Below, piece by piece: positions 47,022 to 57,413 of a DNA stretch of 64,000 nt. The stretch comes from Salvator merianae (Eukaryota; Chordata; Lepidosauria; Squamata; Teiidae). The stretch's first letter is position 1; each line of letters opens with the position of its first letter. The notes beneath the pieces are model-generated. The model saw only the letters and a list, made by a program, of their open reading frames with translations. It did no database searches and had not been told where the DNA came from. Made by a program: the position numbers and the translations under genes. The stretch covers positions 58,594,456 through 58,658,455 of the forward strand of contig QVOM02000126.1 in assembly GCA_003586115.2 (NCBI GenBank), in the 5' to 3' direction.

Positions 47022-47599
47022 GGCTGTGTCCAGGCAGGACCTAAAATCTAGGATTGCTCCAGCACTATATTGGGACTGTCACTCATTTCAGAGGCAATCT
47101 CCACACAGGTCCAGGATACAGGGATGAACTCCTGGAATATCACTATTCCAGGAAAAAGGAACACTGAACCCGTTTTTTCCCAAAATAGTGATATGGTTTA
47201 CCTTGTCTGGGCACTTCCTGCCGTGATTCTTCAGGTTGGAAATGCCCACTGCGCAAGTGCGGGAGCGAAAGTGGGTCAAAAATGCCCACTGTGCAGGCAC
47301 GGGAACAAAACCAGGACAAAATTGCCGACTGTGCAAGGGCAGGAGTAAAACCTGGTCAAAAACGGCCATTGCACAAGTGTGGCAGCCGACGTTTGCCCAC
47401 TTTCAGGCATTTCATGCCATTGGAATACGCAGAGATATCTACTACACCATCATGGGAGCAATGCCAGACAAGATAAGGGTCTGGGCTTGCCCTGCAATTT
47501 TGCCCTGCAATTTTGCCCTACTTCTGACAGGGTCAGGAAGAGGCAATTGCAAGGTCTAAACAAGGTCCTGCATTTTCTTCTCACCATCTGGAGGCAGTC
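47022..47599 (+). mobile_element. Harbinger-like MITE, family B, with internal minisatellite
   Basis: The ends are GGCTGTGTCCAGGCAGGACC and, inverted, GACTGCCTCCAGATGGTGAG. The flanking triplets are CTA and TTA (one mismatch). The body matches 24319-25330 and 34408-34740. Four 40-bp tandem units sit at 47241-47394, where other copies have one or one and a half. Confidence 0.85.
47241..47394 (+). repeat. 40-bp tandem repeat, about 3.8 units
   Basis: Units start exactly at 47241, 47281, 47321 and 47361 with AATGCCCACTGCGCAAGTGC, AATGCCCACTGTGCAGGCAC, ATTGCCGACTGTGCAAGGGC and AACGGCCATTGCACAAGTGT. Confidence 0.95.
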
Positions 47600-48293
47600 T
47601 TAGTCCCAGGTGAATGTTTTGTCTGTCTCCAGTATCCAGTGCCCTGTGGCATGGCGCCCACACATGTTCATGGCATTTTCACTGTGTGCCCACAGGTCCT
47701 GAGAGAAGTCAGCTCCATTGCTCCTGTAATTCGTTTTGTGCCATCTTCTCTCTCAGCTCAGCCTACTCACAGGTTGCTGTAAGAAAAAGAAATGAACTGA
47801 CTTTCAGCTTAAACTCCTTGAAGAAAAGATGGGAAATAGATAGGAATAATAAACAAGCATCTGAATCTGAAAGGCTACAGCTCTCTTTTTCTTGCCTCAG
47901 TCCTTCCTTTGCAATGCTAATTTAAATCCTCACTGTGGATTGTGCTCTGCCAGGCAAATATACCAGAAATTTAATTAAGATGTAGTGCAAAAACAACAAG
48001 GAAACAAAACTCTTATTCTGTATCAAGTAAAGTCAAATTGGGACATTCTGAAAGCAAACTCCACAGAGTGCCTGCTCCAAGGATCCATGGCAAAATATGC
48101 TTTGCATACAAAAAGCCACATGGGGGTCTCCCAGTTGGCTGAAAGTCTGGAGAATGTGGCCAGTCACTATAGGCTAAACTGACCTGTAAAATTTATAAGG
48201 CAGTATCTACCTTTGTACCTGTACAGTCTCAGCTCTTTGGAATAGCTGGAAGGTGGTGGGAGTTTGTAGAGAGTAGACATGATAGGCATTAAG
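47600..48293. other. Upstream flank, nothing recognised
   Basis: Plain AT-rich DNA with chance frames only. Confidence 0.4.
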
Positions 48294-48495
48294 AGGGAAT
48301 GGCTGTAGCTCAGTGGTAGAGCAAACTGCCTGGAAAGCAGATGGTTGGTGGTTCGTTCCCCAGCCTCTTCCCAGAATAGGTAATGGCAAACCACTTCTGT
48401 TTCTCTGCAAAGAAAGCTGCATAGAGGTGCCCATCCAGTCAATCAGGAGTCAGTTGTGACTCAGTGGTACCCAACAGCGACAACAACAACAATGA
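48294..48495 (+). mobile_element. tRNA-derived SINE, full length
   Basis: The head is GGCTGTAGCTCAGTGGTAGA (A box), with B box GGTTCGTTCCCC. Then come AATGGCAAACCACTTCTG, CAAAGAAAGCTGCATAGAG and GTGGTACCCAACAGCGACAA, with a CAA-rich tail. It belongs to the same family as 40527-40862. Confidence 0.88.
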
Positions 48496-48752
48496 ACAAA
48501 TAGCTGTAGTTGCCTCAGTGATTAACTAAGGTGTATTACGAGGCCCTTTCTTCTTTCCCAGATGCCAGGGGGATAACAGCATCTTGTATTCCAAATATAG
48601 ATGCAATGAGTGAAGTTAATTTGTTTTCTCACGAATGCTGGAGGCATCATCATAACAGTGAGGGGCAAATAGCTCAGTAAATTTACCTAAGAGTGCTTCA
48701 GCAGAATGAAAATCCTGAACTGATACTTCTGTGCAAGTGAGTGGTGTTGATG

Positions 48753-48791
48753 AAAGTGAGAGGGAGAGAGAAAGAAAGAGAGAGAGAGAGT
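48753..48791. repeat. (GA)n microsatellite
   Basis: GAGAGGGAGAGAGAAAGAAAGAG and a further GA run. Confidence 0.9.
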
Positions 48792-49166
48792 CCTTGCCTC
48801 TGTAAATGGTTAGTTGCATTCCCATTCTCCTCTCATGAATAATAAAGCAGGCTTGCTTTCTTTTGTCTCGATCCCTTCTCCTTTTAATATTTAGAATTCA
48901 GATAAAATGCTGGAATTAAACTCTTCCATGTTCGCCATTTCCACGATGAAGATATAAGTAGCAATACAGTGACACATTCAGGTGGATACACTGTGTGTGT
49001 ACTTACCTGGGAGCAGGGCCAGAAGCACCCCATAACCCCTAGAAGCTCAGAACTTGAATTCACTCTCCGTTCCTCTTTCATTGTAAGGTTGGCAAGCAGT
49101 TGCCATGTTCCTACTTGACTAGGCCATGACTGCTGGCTTACATCACGGATTTTGCTTTTGCTCTTC

Positions 49167-49493
49167 TTTGTTGTTGGTGTTGTGTACCACCGAGTCATGG
49201 CCGACTCCAGGGCTGCATCCAGACATCGTTTACTTATTCCTCTATATTTGGATATTCCGGAATAAAGCATGGATATTCTGCTACATCTATGCTTTATTCC
49301 GAAATGTCCAAATATGGCGGAATAAGTAAGTGATGTCTGGATGTAGCCCAGGATGAGCGCATGGGCACCTTTCTGTGCAGTTTTCTTGGCAGAGATTTGC
49401 CGTTGTCTACTTCCAGGGAGAAGTTGGGGATGGAAACAGGAACCCTTTGCTTTCCAGGTAGTTTGCTCTGCCGCTGAGCTACAGCCACTCCCT
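49167..49493 (-). mobile_element. tRNA-derived SINE, minus orientation, split by a MITE
   Basis: Reading on minus: GGCTGTAGCTCAGCGGCAGA near 49485, ACTACCTGGAAAGCAAAGGG, AAGAAAACTGCACAGAAAGG, then after a 138-bp interruption GAGTCGGCCATGACTCGGTG and GTACACAACACCAACAACAA. The two parts together equal one SINE. Confidence 0.88.
49211..49348. mobile_element. Palindromic MITE, family A, inserted in a SINE, CAG duplication
   Basis: CAG flanks both sides (49208-49210 and 49349-49351). The arms are GGCTGCATCCAGACATCGTT and, inverted, GGCTACATCCAGACATCACT, continuing through TACTTATTCC. The centre holds TATTCCGGAATAAAGCATGG against its inverse. The uninterrupted SINE copies prove the target site. 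Confidence 0.92.
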
Positions 49494-49499
49494 TTGCTC

Positions 49500-50853
49500 T
49501 TCATTACAGATAAGATAGTGTTTAATTAGGCTGATGCTGCTCTCCGAGGTCAGAACTGGGAGTTAAATGGAATGTTTGGGTAATTATCTATATGACAGGC
49601 ACGAGGGGAGGGGGCAGCTGTTGAAGTACATGTGTGTTTTGCTGGTGCTTATTCCTTTGTGATCTTTTATGAATAAACTCTGACATGCTGCTAGAGCTGC
49701 TGGTCTCAGTGTCTGTACATCTGGGTCTGGGAATAGCGGTTTTGACATTCACGCATGTTTGAATGCAGAGTTAGCTAGGGTGTGCATAATCTCCTAGGAT
49801 CAGCTGGGATCCATTTTGGTGGGGGGTTGCACAGAATTGCAGCTTTATAGCATCTCTTCTACTATTAGCTCTACCTGTTATGACCTTTGGCACCATGTTG
49901 GTTCATTGGCTTCCCCCTTCCCCCCTGCACCAGCCACAGTAGACAACCCCCCAGGCTTACCAGAAATAAGTCTCGTGAACTCCATGGAGCTTACTTCTAA
50001 GGAGAGATGTCAGGATTGCGTTGTTCATTTCCTTGGAATGGGATAGCACTGGAAACTCCCACAGTGGTTTTGTAATATTTGTGGTGTATAGAGAGAGACC
50101 AATGAAGAGGAGTGTAATCAAAGCAAATATACTGCTGTACCAGAGCCAGTGGATCTGGATTTAAGGGGTGGGGGGGTAGAAGCAAGGCTGTGCTTAAAAG
50201 CTTTGCTTTCATACCCTTCAACCATACTTATCAGAGAATGAGTTGGGGAGATCAAAGAGAAGGCTTTCAGTCAAAGGCTTTCCCCTCTTCTGATGTCCTG
50301 CAGTTCTGGTCCATGGACTGCCAGTGTCCTATATGCAGGCTTCATGAAATGCATCATATTCCCAGCAGGCAATATAGCAGAAAGCATAAATCAGCTTTGT
50401 ATTGCTAGACCAGGCGAAGCAAGGCTGCTACCACGAGATGTTGATGACTGCAGCTCCCAGCATTCCTAGCTGTCCAGGCCAGTAGTCAGAGACAATGAGA
50501 ATTCTGATCTGACATGCACCTCATTTGCTCTGTTTCATCACACTTAAGCCAATATAGTTATGTGTTTATGTGGATTGTTTCCCCTCATTCTAATCTTCTG
50601 CTTGATAATTGGTTTAAAGCAGTGAGCATAAGATACTGTTGGCATGCTAGACATTATTGAACTACAGATTCCATTGAAGCCAACACATTCGGTCAATGGG
50701 CCTGGAGAATAAGAACTTCAGTAAAAACAACTTCTGGTTCCCTAGATCTGGACTTGGCAATTGGCCAGCCTAAGACCCAGTCTGACTTCTCCCTGCTCTG
50801 TGACATGTTTGGGACCTCCACCAAAACTGTGTGAGCCTCCATTTTGTATAATC
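49500..50853. other. Upstream flank, no gene recognised
   Basis: Short open frames only. 50430-50480 and 50645-50690 hold pieces like the actcccatca-core hAT MITE. Confidence 0.4.
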
Positions 50854-50863
50854 AGTTTTTAAC

Positions 50864-51053
50864 AGAGACGGCTCGTCGCTTTAAGCGTGGGTGTTCGCAC
50901 ATCACTGGAAGGGGAGATCACTGGCCGCAAAAACATGGCCCTCCCTGGGCGGGTCTTGCAGTGGCCTGCTGCAGAAAAACACAGAACCCGCGGCCACGAG
51001 CTCCCCTTCCAGTGACTTGCAAACACCCGCATTTAAAGCAACAAGCCATCACT
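50864..51053. mobile_element. Foldback MITE, Mutator-like, second copy
   Basis: The arms are AGAGACGGCTCGTCGCTTTA and, inverted, AGTGATGGCTTGTTGCTTTA. They continue as AGCGTGGGTGTTCGCA / AATGCGGGTGTTTGCA and then CACTGGAAGGGGAG. It is flanked by AGTTTTTAAC (50854-50863) and GGTTTTTAAT (51054-51063), a 10-bp duplication with two changes at its edges. The end sequences are related to 24471-24669. Confidence 0.82.
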
Positions 51054-51639
51054 GGTTTTTAATATGAAATCTCTAACACACAGCACCCAAGCAGTGTAGT
51101 GTTTACTTAAGCAATGTGTGATGATACAGCCATTGCATACTGACTCAACAGATGAGGAAAATGTGTGGGGCACGGTGTGTCCTCTGTTCCCTTCAGACTA
51201 GACTGTGGTGCAGCAACAGGAGTAAGTCTTGAGTGTGTCCTTGGATGGGATGTTATGCACACCTTTTATCTGTATGTCATGTGGTTGATTGTTCTTTTCA
51301 AAAATATCAGATAGTAAATACCTATCGGAGCTTGCTTCCCACTGCAAATTGCAAGAATAATAGTCAGGGGGTAAGGTTCCCAAACAGCCTTGCCCATCAG
51401 CCTGTTTTGGGTCCCCATCATGTTGTTGTTTTTGATGTCATTGTAACTTTAGGACTAAAAACCTGAATAACTTTGAACCACTGATCTGAGACCTTACATT
51501 CCCCAACAGACAGATTGTGCATACAGAAAACAACCATAGTCGATAAAGAAACGTCAAAGCTATTTTATCAAAACTTTGGCTCACACTGGATGTGAATAGC
51601 AAATCTCTAATCGTTACACTTGTCAATACAAATGGAGAC

Positions 51640-51920
51640 CAACTCTAACTGCTCACTGGAAGGACAAATACTGAAGCTGAAGTTCAGATAGTTTGGCCAC
51701 ATAATGAGAAGTCAGGACTCATTGGAGAAGGGCTTGATGCTGGAAAAGATTGAAGGCAAGAGGAGAAGGAGACGGCAGAATGTGAAATGGATAGATGGTG
51801 TCATGGGGGCAATGAACATGAGTTTGGGCAAACACTGGGAGGCAGTGGAGGTCAGATGGGCCTGGGATGCTGCAGTCCATGGGTTCACCAAGAATTGGAC
51901 GCAACTAAATAACAACAGTG
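51640..51920 (+). mobile_element. Bov-B (RTE) LINE, ORF2 end and 3' UTR
   Basis: It reads GCTCACTGGAAGGACAAATA, then TTTGGCCACATAATGAGAAG, GGAAAAGATTGAAGGCAAGA, ATGAACATGAGTTTGGGCAA, and CTGCAGTCCATGGGTTCACC to the AACAACA tail. The translation GLMLEKIEGKRRRRRQNVKW is the conserved Bov-B C-terminus. 5' truncated. Bov-B is known for transfer between squamates and mammals. Confidence 0.9.
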
Positions 51921-51946
51921 ACGCCTTTTGCACAAGAAAAGGCTTT

Positions 51947-52040
51947 GGCTGCATCCAGATGTTGCTTACATATTGAGCTCCAGAATAAAGCATGGATGTC
52001 TAAATATAGTGGAATAAGAAAGCAATGTGTGGATGCAGCC
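51947..52040. mobile_element. MITE, family A, shortened copy
   Basis: The left end is GGCTGCATCCAGATGTTGCT. The right end, inverted, is GGCTGCATCCACACATTGCT. Flanks are TTT (51944-51946) and TTA (52041-52043). It has 94 bp against 138 bp in the fuller copy and lies just after the Bov-B tail. Confidence 0.82.
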
Positions 52041-52043
52041 TTA

Positions 52044-53560
52044 AGTTTTTTGGGGTTTTTTTTGCTTCCTTCCCATATGAGACCCACTACCCTACTTTTA
52101 AGGTTGAAGGGAATATCCAGATCAGAAGAGAAAAGCCTTAGGTCATATATTTTATACAGTTTTTATTCTCCATACCCTTTTGCTATGGACACGCCATCTT
52201 GTGCTTGGATCTGATCAGTCCTGAAGTTTGCAGTATCTCTGACCATAAAGTAATCGAGTTGTCAGCCTGGAACCAGTCCATGTTTAGGATCATTGGGCAG
52301 CAAGATGTTTGGATGATGTGGAGCTGAACTGATTCCTCATGGGGTGCTAGCTGTAACTTAAGTGATTGGATGTAAGGAGTGAATAGACTTGTCTCAACCT
52401 ATCTCTCATCCACTCCAATTGTGAGGATTGGCTCTGGCAGCTCCACTAAAGGCAATGAAATTTGTCTGCAGCCGTGTTTTAACAACTCATTGACTGGTTG
52501 TTTAGGGGGCACTGAGTTGGCCTCCTGCCCGGTGGCACCATAGTAGGGCAGGACTGGCCCATTTCCGTGATCAAAGACCAACATGGAGGGAATCTTATCT
52601 ACAGATGGAGTCAACTTTTGGTGGGGTGCCCGCATTACCAAATTTCATGTGATTAATGGAAATATTTTTCTTTTCCTAGACCTTCCCAATGAGAATGGCT
52701 CCTTCCCACCCATTGTTTTACTTTATTTTAATCAGATCTTCTGCATTTTAAAATATTTTAATGAATGTATGGAATTGGAGTGGGAGCAGTCTGGTTTTTG
52801 CTTTCTGTTTCACTTCTTCCACCCACCCCCTGTTTAATATTTTGAACTGCTTTGGGATCTTAAGAAGAGAAGTATTATAGAAATATTTTAATGAATATGT
52901 AATAAATAAAAAGTGCTCATTTAACCTAGAGGCTGATTTTGCTAAGGATACTGCCTCCTTGTGACCAGAACCCCCACAGTGTACACACACACACACACAC
53001 ACACACACCTTGCTTTCACTACCTAGCTTTTCCCCCAGGGTTTATTGTTGGGTGGGCCCTGTCTGACTTAGCACTTTTATGTGAACCAGTTGTCAGCTTC
53101 ATTTGTCTCTTATGGATGAGTGGAAGAAAGCTTTGTTTTTCACTTGATACTCTGCTAATCTTGCTTTTATTTAGATGTCCTCCTGTTGAAGACTATGTAG
53201 GCAGAGATCAGCTTCTCTTTCTAAATTGAGCCATGGGCAAGCTCTCTCCTTAGTCAGGTATGTTCCAGGCCAACAACCTGAACTCTGATGTCATGCATCC
53301 TTGCCGAAGCTGGCAGATCTGGTACTTGAAGCTGGACCCTAAGGCTGGATCACTGAATTTGTCTCTGAGCATTTGCATAATAATCCCTAATTGTGGCTGG
53401 TTTTTCTTCTATTCTGCAGGGTCAACACTGTCAATGGTGAGGCTTTGCCTGTTACATACTAACCACAAAACAAGTTTTGTGAAATTCTTGCAGCAAATAT
53501 AGCTGAAAGTTTAGTGGGGGGAAGTAATTCCATTGTATTCCTGTCAAAAGGATCTGATGT
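52044..53560. other. Upstream flank, no gene recognised
   Basis: It includes an L2-like tail at about 52835-52915 (GAACTGCTTTGGGATCTTAA, then AATAAATAAA) and a (CA)n run at 52982-53007. Otherwise plain. Confidence 0.4.
52982..53007. repeat. (CA)n microsatellite
   Basis: Thirteen CA dinucleotides in a row. Confidence 0.96.
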
Positions 53561-54340
53561 ACAGATTAGCACTGGTCCCGGGCACAAAAGTTCTGTACAT
53601 GGTAGGAGCAGCAGTGGCATAAGAGCACCTGGTGGCAACCAATCTGGCTACCATGCTCAGGCAGATACTGGTGCTGAGAGTAGTCATGGGACAGGTGCTG
53701 GTAGCATGCATGAGGTTCCCTTTTGAGACTTTGTGTGAGGCCATGAGTTATGGTGGGGCAGCCAGTCATTGTACCAAGCCATGGGCATTGGTATTTGTGA
53801 TGGCAGCACCAAGTTGAATACTTCAGTGGTAACGGATACACTAATGATGGGCAGACTGGTTGCTGTTGTCTGTAGAGCTACAATAGGTGCTGTTCTACCT
53901 GGTACCCAAAGACCGAGACCCTTGGGATGGGCCTTCTGGAGCTCCCGCTGGCCTGTCCCTTTGATCTTCTGGAATAATGGGCTTGCCATCCCTTCCATCC
54001 TTGTCATTTGCAGGCTGGATGGCTGGCTGCTTTGTTTTATTCTCTGGCTTCCTGTTGTCAGGTTGGCCTCTTTTTCTGTTTCTTTTATCAGAGGTTTCTC
54101 TTTGCCTTGTTCTGTGGAAGTATCCATGTCTGCTCCCTCCACTGGGAACCCATTGGTGTCCTTGTCCAATGCTCCTGTTGCCAACATGAAAGACACAAAC
54201 GCTGGTCCTATGGTTTACTTTGGCCTTGCTCCTGCACCCCAACTGATGTCTGTGTCTTCTTTCTCTTACCAGGCCACATGTACACTGAATGTACACTCCT
54301 TGGGTAATAATCCAAATCCCAGCCTCCCCTAGTCACATAC
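53560..54340. other. Unassigned block with long overlapping frames on both strands
   Basis: A plus frame (53769-54332, 187 codons) and minus frames (53684-54196, 170 codons; 53895-54296, 133 codons) overlap. The minus frames are rich in K, E, R, Q and N, as in a disordered or nucleic-acid-binding protein. No known domain, splice signal or catalytic motif was found. A transposon-derived open frame is possible; so is chance. Confidence 0.25.
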
Positions 54341-54351
54341 AAGTCTTCATC

Positions 54352-54415
54352 TCTATCATGCATGTCTGACAATTAGTCAGAGAAGTCTGACTACTTGGCA
54401 GACATGCATGATAGA
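54352..54415. repeat. Perfect 17-bp inverted repeat with a nested second stem
   Basis: TCTATCATGCATGTCTG (54352-54368) is answered by CAGACATGCATGATAGA (54399-54415). The loop itself holds AGTCAGA (54375-54381) and TCTGACT (54386-54392). Both stems are perfect. Confidence 0.92.
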
Positions 54416-54639
54416 AAGAAGCATACTTGGCTCATTGATGGAAAGTTGAATCTCACTCCACACTGGTGATGTGGAAGCTCCATTTTTGTGGAAGCTCTGT
54501 TGGCTTCAACAGCTGTTCCTTCTGAGTCGTGTGCCTTTGACTGTGCTGTTAAGTCCTGCTCTCGACCGCTGTTGTGCAGCCCGGTGGTGTCTTACATGTG
54601 GCTTTTCAGTTATTGCTGAACTACAACTCCCATCAATCC

Positions 54640-54752
54640 ATTTTTTATTATCTGAATTTTAGTTGTGTCTTTATACTGGTGTTATTGTAACCCACACTAA
54701 GATCGTAGAGTGCAGAGCGGGATAGAAATGTAAATAATAAATAAATAACTAT
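54640..54752 (+). mobile_element. L2-like LINE 3' tail
   Basis: It reads TTATTGTAACCCACACTAAG, then GTGCAGAGCGGGATAGAAAT, then GTAAATAATAAATAAATAA. It has the same layout as the other L2-type tails. Confidence 0.65.
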
Positions 54753-55830
54753 AAATTAGAGTAGCTAGTGGCAAGGGAGGGTGGACCTGTAGTTGGAACT
54801 TCTGAAGGGCTGCATGAAAGCTACTCCCAGAGTTGAGCATTGACATCTAGAGTTGCACCGTGGGTCTGCAACAAAGAGACAATACTCCATCTTGAACCCA
54901 GAGCTGCAAGGTATTCCTCTGTCCTATGCCCCAATCTCTGTAGGCAGAATTTAGATGGCAGGAGCAAGGCAAGAGCTAGCAGCCAAAGAGCAGCCCTTGA
55001 GCAATCTGAAATCATTACTATTTCTCAAAGCACAGAATGAAATAAGATGGTGAACATTTTAAGGAGAAGGTTGCAAGCATCTCTTCTGTGGATTGGCAAC
55101 TTCCTAGGTAGATATGGAAAGAGGACCAAAATTATCCCCCTCGGTACAGCCCATTCTCTTAGCCGTTGGGTTCACTTCATTGCAGAACAAATGTATTATG
55201 AATAAGCAGTTCTGTTAGCACTGGCAAAGATTCCCTTAATAGATGTGAACAAATGATACTGATATCGCTCATTCTTAACCCAGACGAGTTTAAAAACACA
55301 AAATGCATTCAAGAGGAAAATCAATCTAGCTAGTGTCTGTACTGCTTCTTGCCCTGGAAGGTATCACTGCTGTAATACTCTAGAAAGACCACGGTGGAAT
55401 TAAAAACAGGCTTCCCTGTAACGATACATGATTCACTGGCATTGCACAACTGTTATAAGAGTAGCTTTGGGACTCTTGTGGCAGTGTTCTGAATACGTGA
55501 GGGATACACAATGGAGTTTAAATGCTACATCGTCAGTTCTAGGACTGATTGTGGATGGCTCTGTATTAATATAAACACTGAAAAGGAATACTTGAATTCC
55601 TCTCAAGAGGCACATGCAATACCCTGCTGGAGCAAGCTTTTTTTCCTGCTGTATCAGAATTCCGCCTTCTACGTACTGAAATCCTGCAGCTACATATTAC
55701 GCTTAGTTATAACTTACCCTATGAACAGACAAGTTTTAGGGGAACAAGGCAATTCTTATGGTTCACATGAGACTCTGAATCAAGTACCCAAAATTACATA
55801 GCAAGAAAATCAAACTGTATTTAGAGACAG
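54753..55830. other. Upstream flank, nothing recognised
   Basis: Plain AT-rich DNA with short chance frames. Confidence 0.4.
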
Positions 55831-56167
55831 AGGGCTTGTTTGCACTTTATAGCCTAGAATGTTCACTGAACCCAAATGCTCCCAAATGCTCACTGAACAG
55901 GTCCATCTGCGTGGCCCTGCACAGCTTGACCAGGAGCAGCTGGATGGCTCCCAGTCAACAGTGTTCGCACCCACTTTTGGGTGTGAACACTACCAGCGAG
56001 TGGTGCAGCTACTTAGTCGCACACCACATCACGATTGCCATGGCAATGGCCAGACATCCCTGCAACCTGCAGCCATGGTGATTGGACCTGCCACGATGCT
56101 GGGTCTTTTCCAGCCTAGAATGGTATAACAATTTGGGAGCTCACTGGCAGGCCAGTGCAAACAGGCC
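55831..56167. mobile_element. MITE related to family G, CAG duplication
   Basis: The left end is AGGGCTTGTTTGCACTTTAT. The right end, inverted, is GGCCTGTTTGCACTGGCCTG. CAG lies at 55828-55830 and 56168-56170. The AGCCTAGAATG segment near the left has its match near the right (56113-56123). Confidence 0.7.
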
Positions 56168-56264
56168 CAGAAACTCTTACTAACTAGATACTACATTGTC
56201 TGAGGAATACCTTCAGAACAGAATCTTACCATTCTGGTATGTTGCTATTTTCAATAGAGTCTTT

Positions 56265-56431
56265 GGGTGATTCTGCCCTGGCCAGTATACTGGACCAGCA
56301 AGCATACTAGGAGCCTCTCTTCCACATGCTGGTGTGGTCTAAGTCAGATCCTGGACAGGGTCAACAGTGTGCAGAAGGGAGACTCCTAGTGCACTTGCTG
56401 GTTCAGTATACCAGCCAGTGGAGAATCACCC
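56265..56431. mobile_element. Palindromic MITE, family J
   Basis: The arms are GGGTGATTCTGCCCTGGCCA and, inverted, GGGTGATTCTCCACTGGCTG. They continue as GTATACTGGACCAGCAAG / GTATACTGAACCAGCAAG and on through CACTAGGAG. Flanks TTT and TCT differ at one base. Confidence 0.78.
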
Positions 56432-56717
56432 TCTGTCTTAGCCCTTTTAAGATCTGAGCATCTCAGTGCATCCCTTCACAGTACTCTTCTACCTGCTCTA
56501 ATGCTTCAGTGTCCCCTCAAAAGGAATTCATACATCCCTCTTGTCACCAAAGAACTTGAATTTAGCTGGTTAGGACATGGGCCAAAATATTGTTGTACGT
56601 AATAACAGTACTATTGTTGTGGTGTCCAATCACTTCCTCTGTTTTTAATTCTTCTCCCGCTGTCCTTCCATAGTTGTTAGCATTTTAAAGCTGTTGAGCA
56701 AGAGCAGCTCTTTCTTA

Positions 56718-56736
56718 GGCTGTGATCAGACTCAGC

Positions 56737-56767
<31 letters not shown>

Positions 56768-56977
56768 AAGCATCTCTGAGGCACCTCTGAAGCAGCTTAG
56801 AGAAGGCTTTGAGGTGGGATTGTTTGCACACCAATCTGCTCCTTCCCCTCTCATGAACATTCTGTGCTAGAAAAGGTGGATTAGAGAAAGTTGGGGACAC
56901 GAGGGCCACACACTGTCTCTCTGAGGTGCCTCTGAGGCATGTCTGAGGTGCCCCTTTTGTTATGTCTGAACACAGCC
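56718..56977. mobile_element. MITE, family C, with TTA target duplication
   Basis: TTA flanks both ends (56715-56717 and 56978-56980). The left end is GGCTGTGATCAGACTCAGCA. The right end, inverted, is GGCTGTGTTCAGACATAACA. A (CAA)n run at 56737-56768 lies near the left end. TTA is the classic Harbinger target. Confidence 0.88.
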
Positions 56978-56980
56978 TTA

Positions 56981-57413
56981 GAGCATACATATATCTGTAC
57001 ATGTGTCTAGAAGCTGTGTAATTTGGGTGGATCAGAACTGAGTTTTTAAAAAGATGTTGCTTTGCTGGCATAGCTGGGTCCCAAGTTAATGTCTAGGGTA
57101 AGGAAACACTACACTTGTATATTACCAAGCAAAAGCTTTATGGTGGGTAGAAAAGTTCATTTACACTTGTTGGGCCAATAAGAATGGTACAAATGAAAGA
57201 TGTGGCCATATTTACAGGGCACTTAAATGGTTATACAGCCAGAGGGCAATCAGCTTCCTTTCAGAGCAAAGAAAAAGCAAGCAGGAGTAAGTTATACTGT
57301 TGATAAAACACAAAGGCAATGAAAACACAACAAACCAATGTTATTCCAACTAGGCACATGCTGGTACAATGAAACAGGTTCTACATAGTATCTGCAGGAT
57401 GGCTAGCAAGTGA
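56981..57413. other. Upstream flank, nothing recognised
   Basis: Short plain stretch between two DNA transposons. Confidence 0.4.

Noticed and set aside
48301..48365. tRNA-like sequence with A and B boxes
   Set aside because: It is the head of a SINE. The acceptor stem is not complementary and the SINE body follows directly.
54154..54201. Minus-strand Cys-x2-Cys-x4-His pattern like a retroviral or Gag zinc knuckle
   Set aside because: The final cysteine is a proline, stops lie close on both sides of this frame, and no other Gag or Pol motif was found nearby. A short pattern like this is expected by chance.
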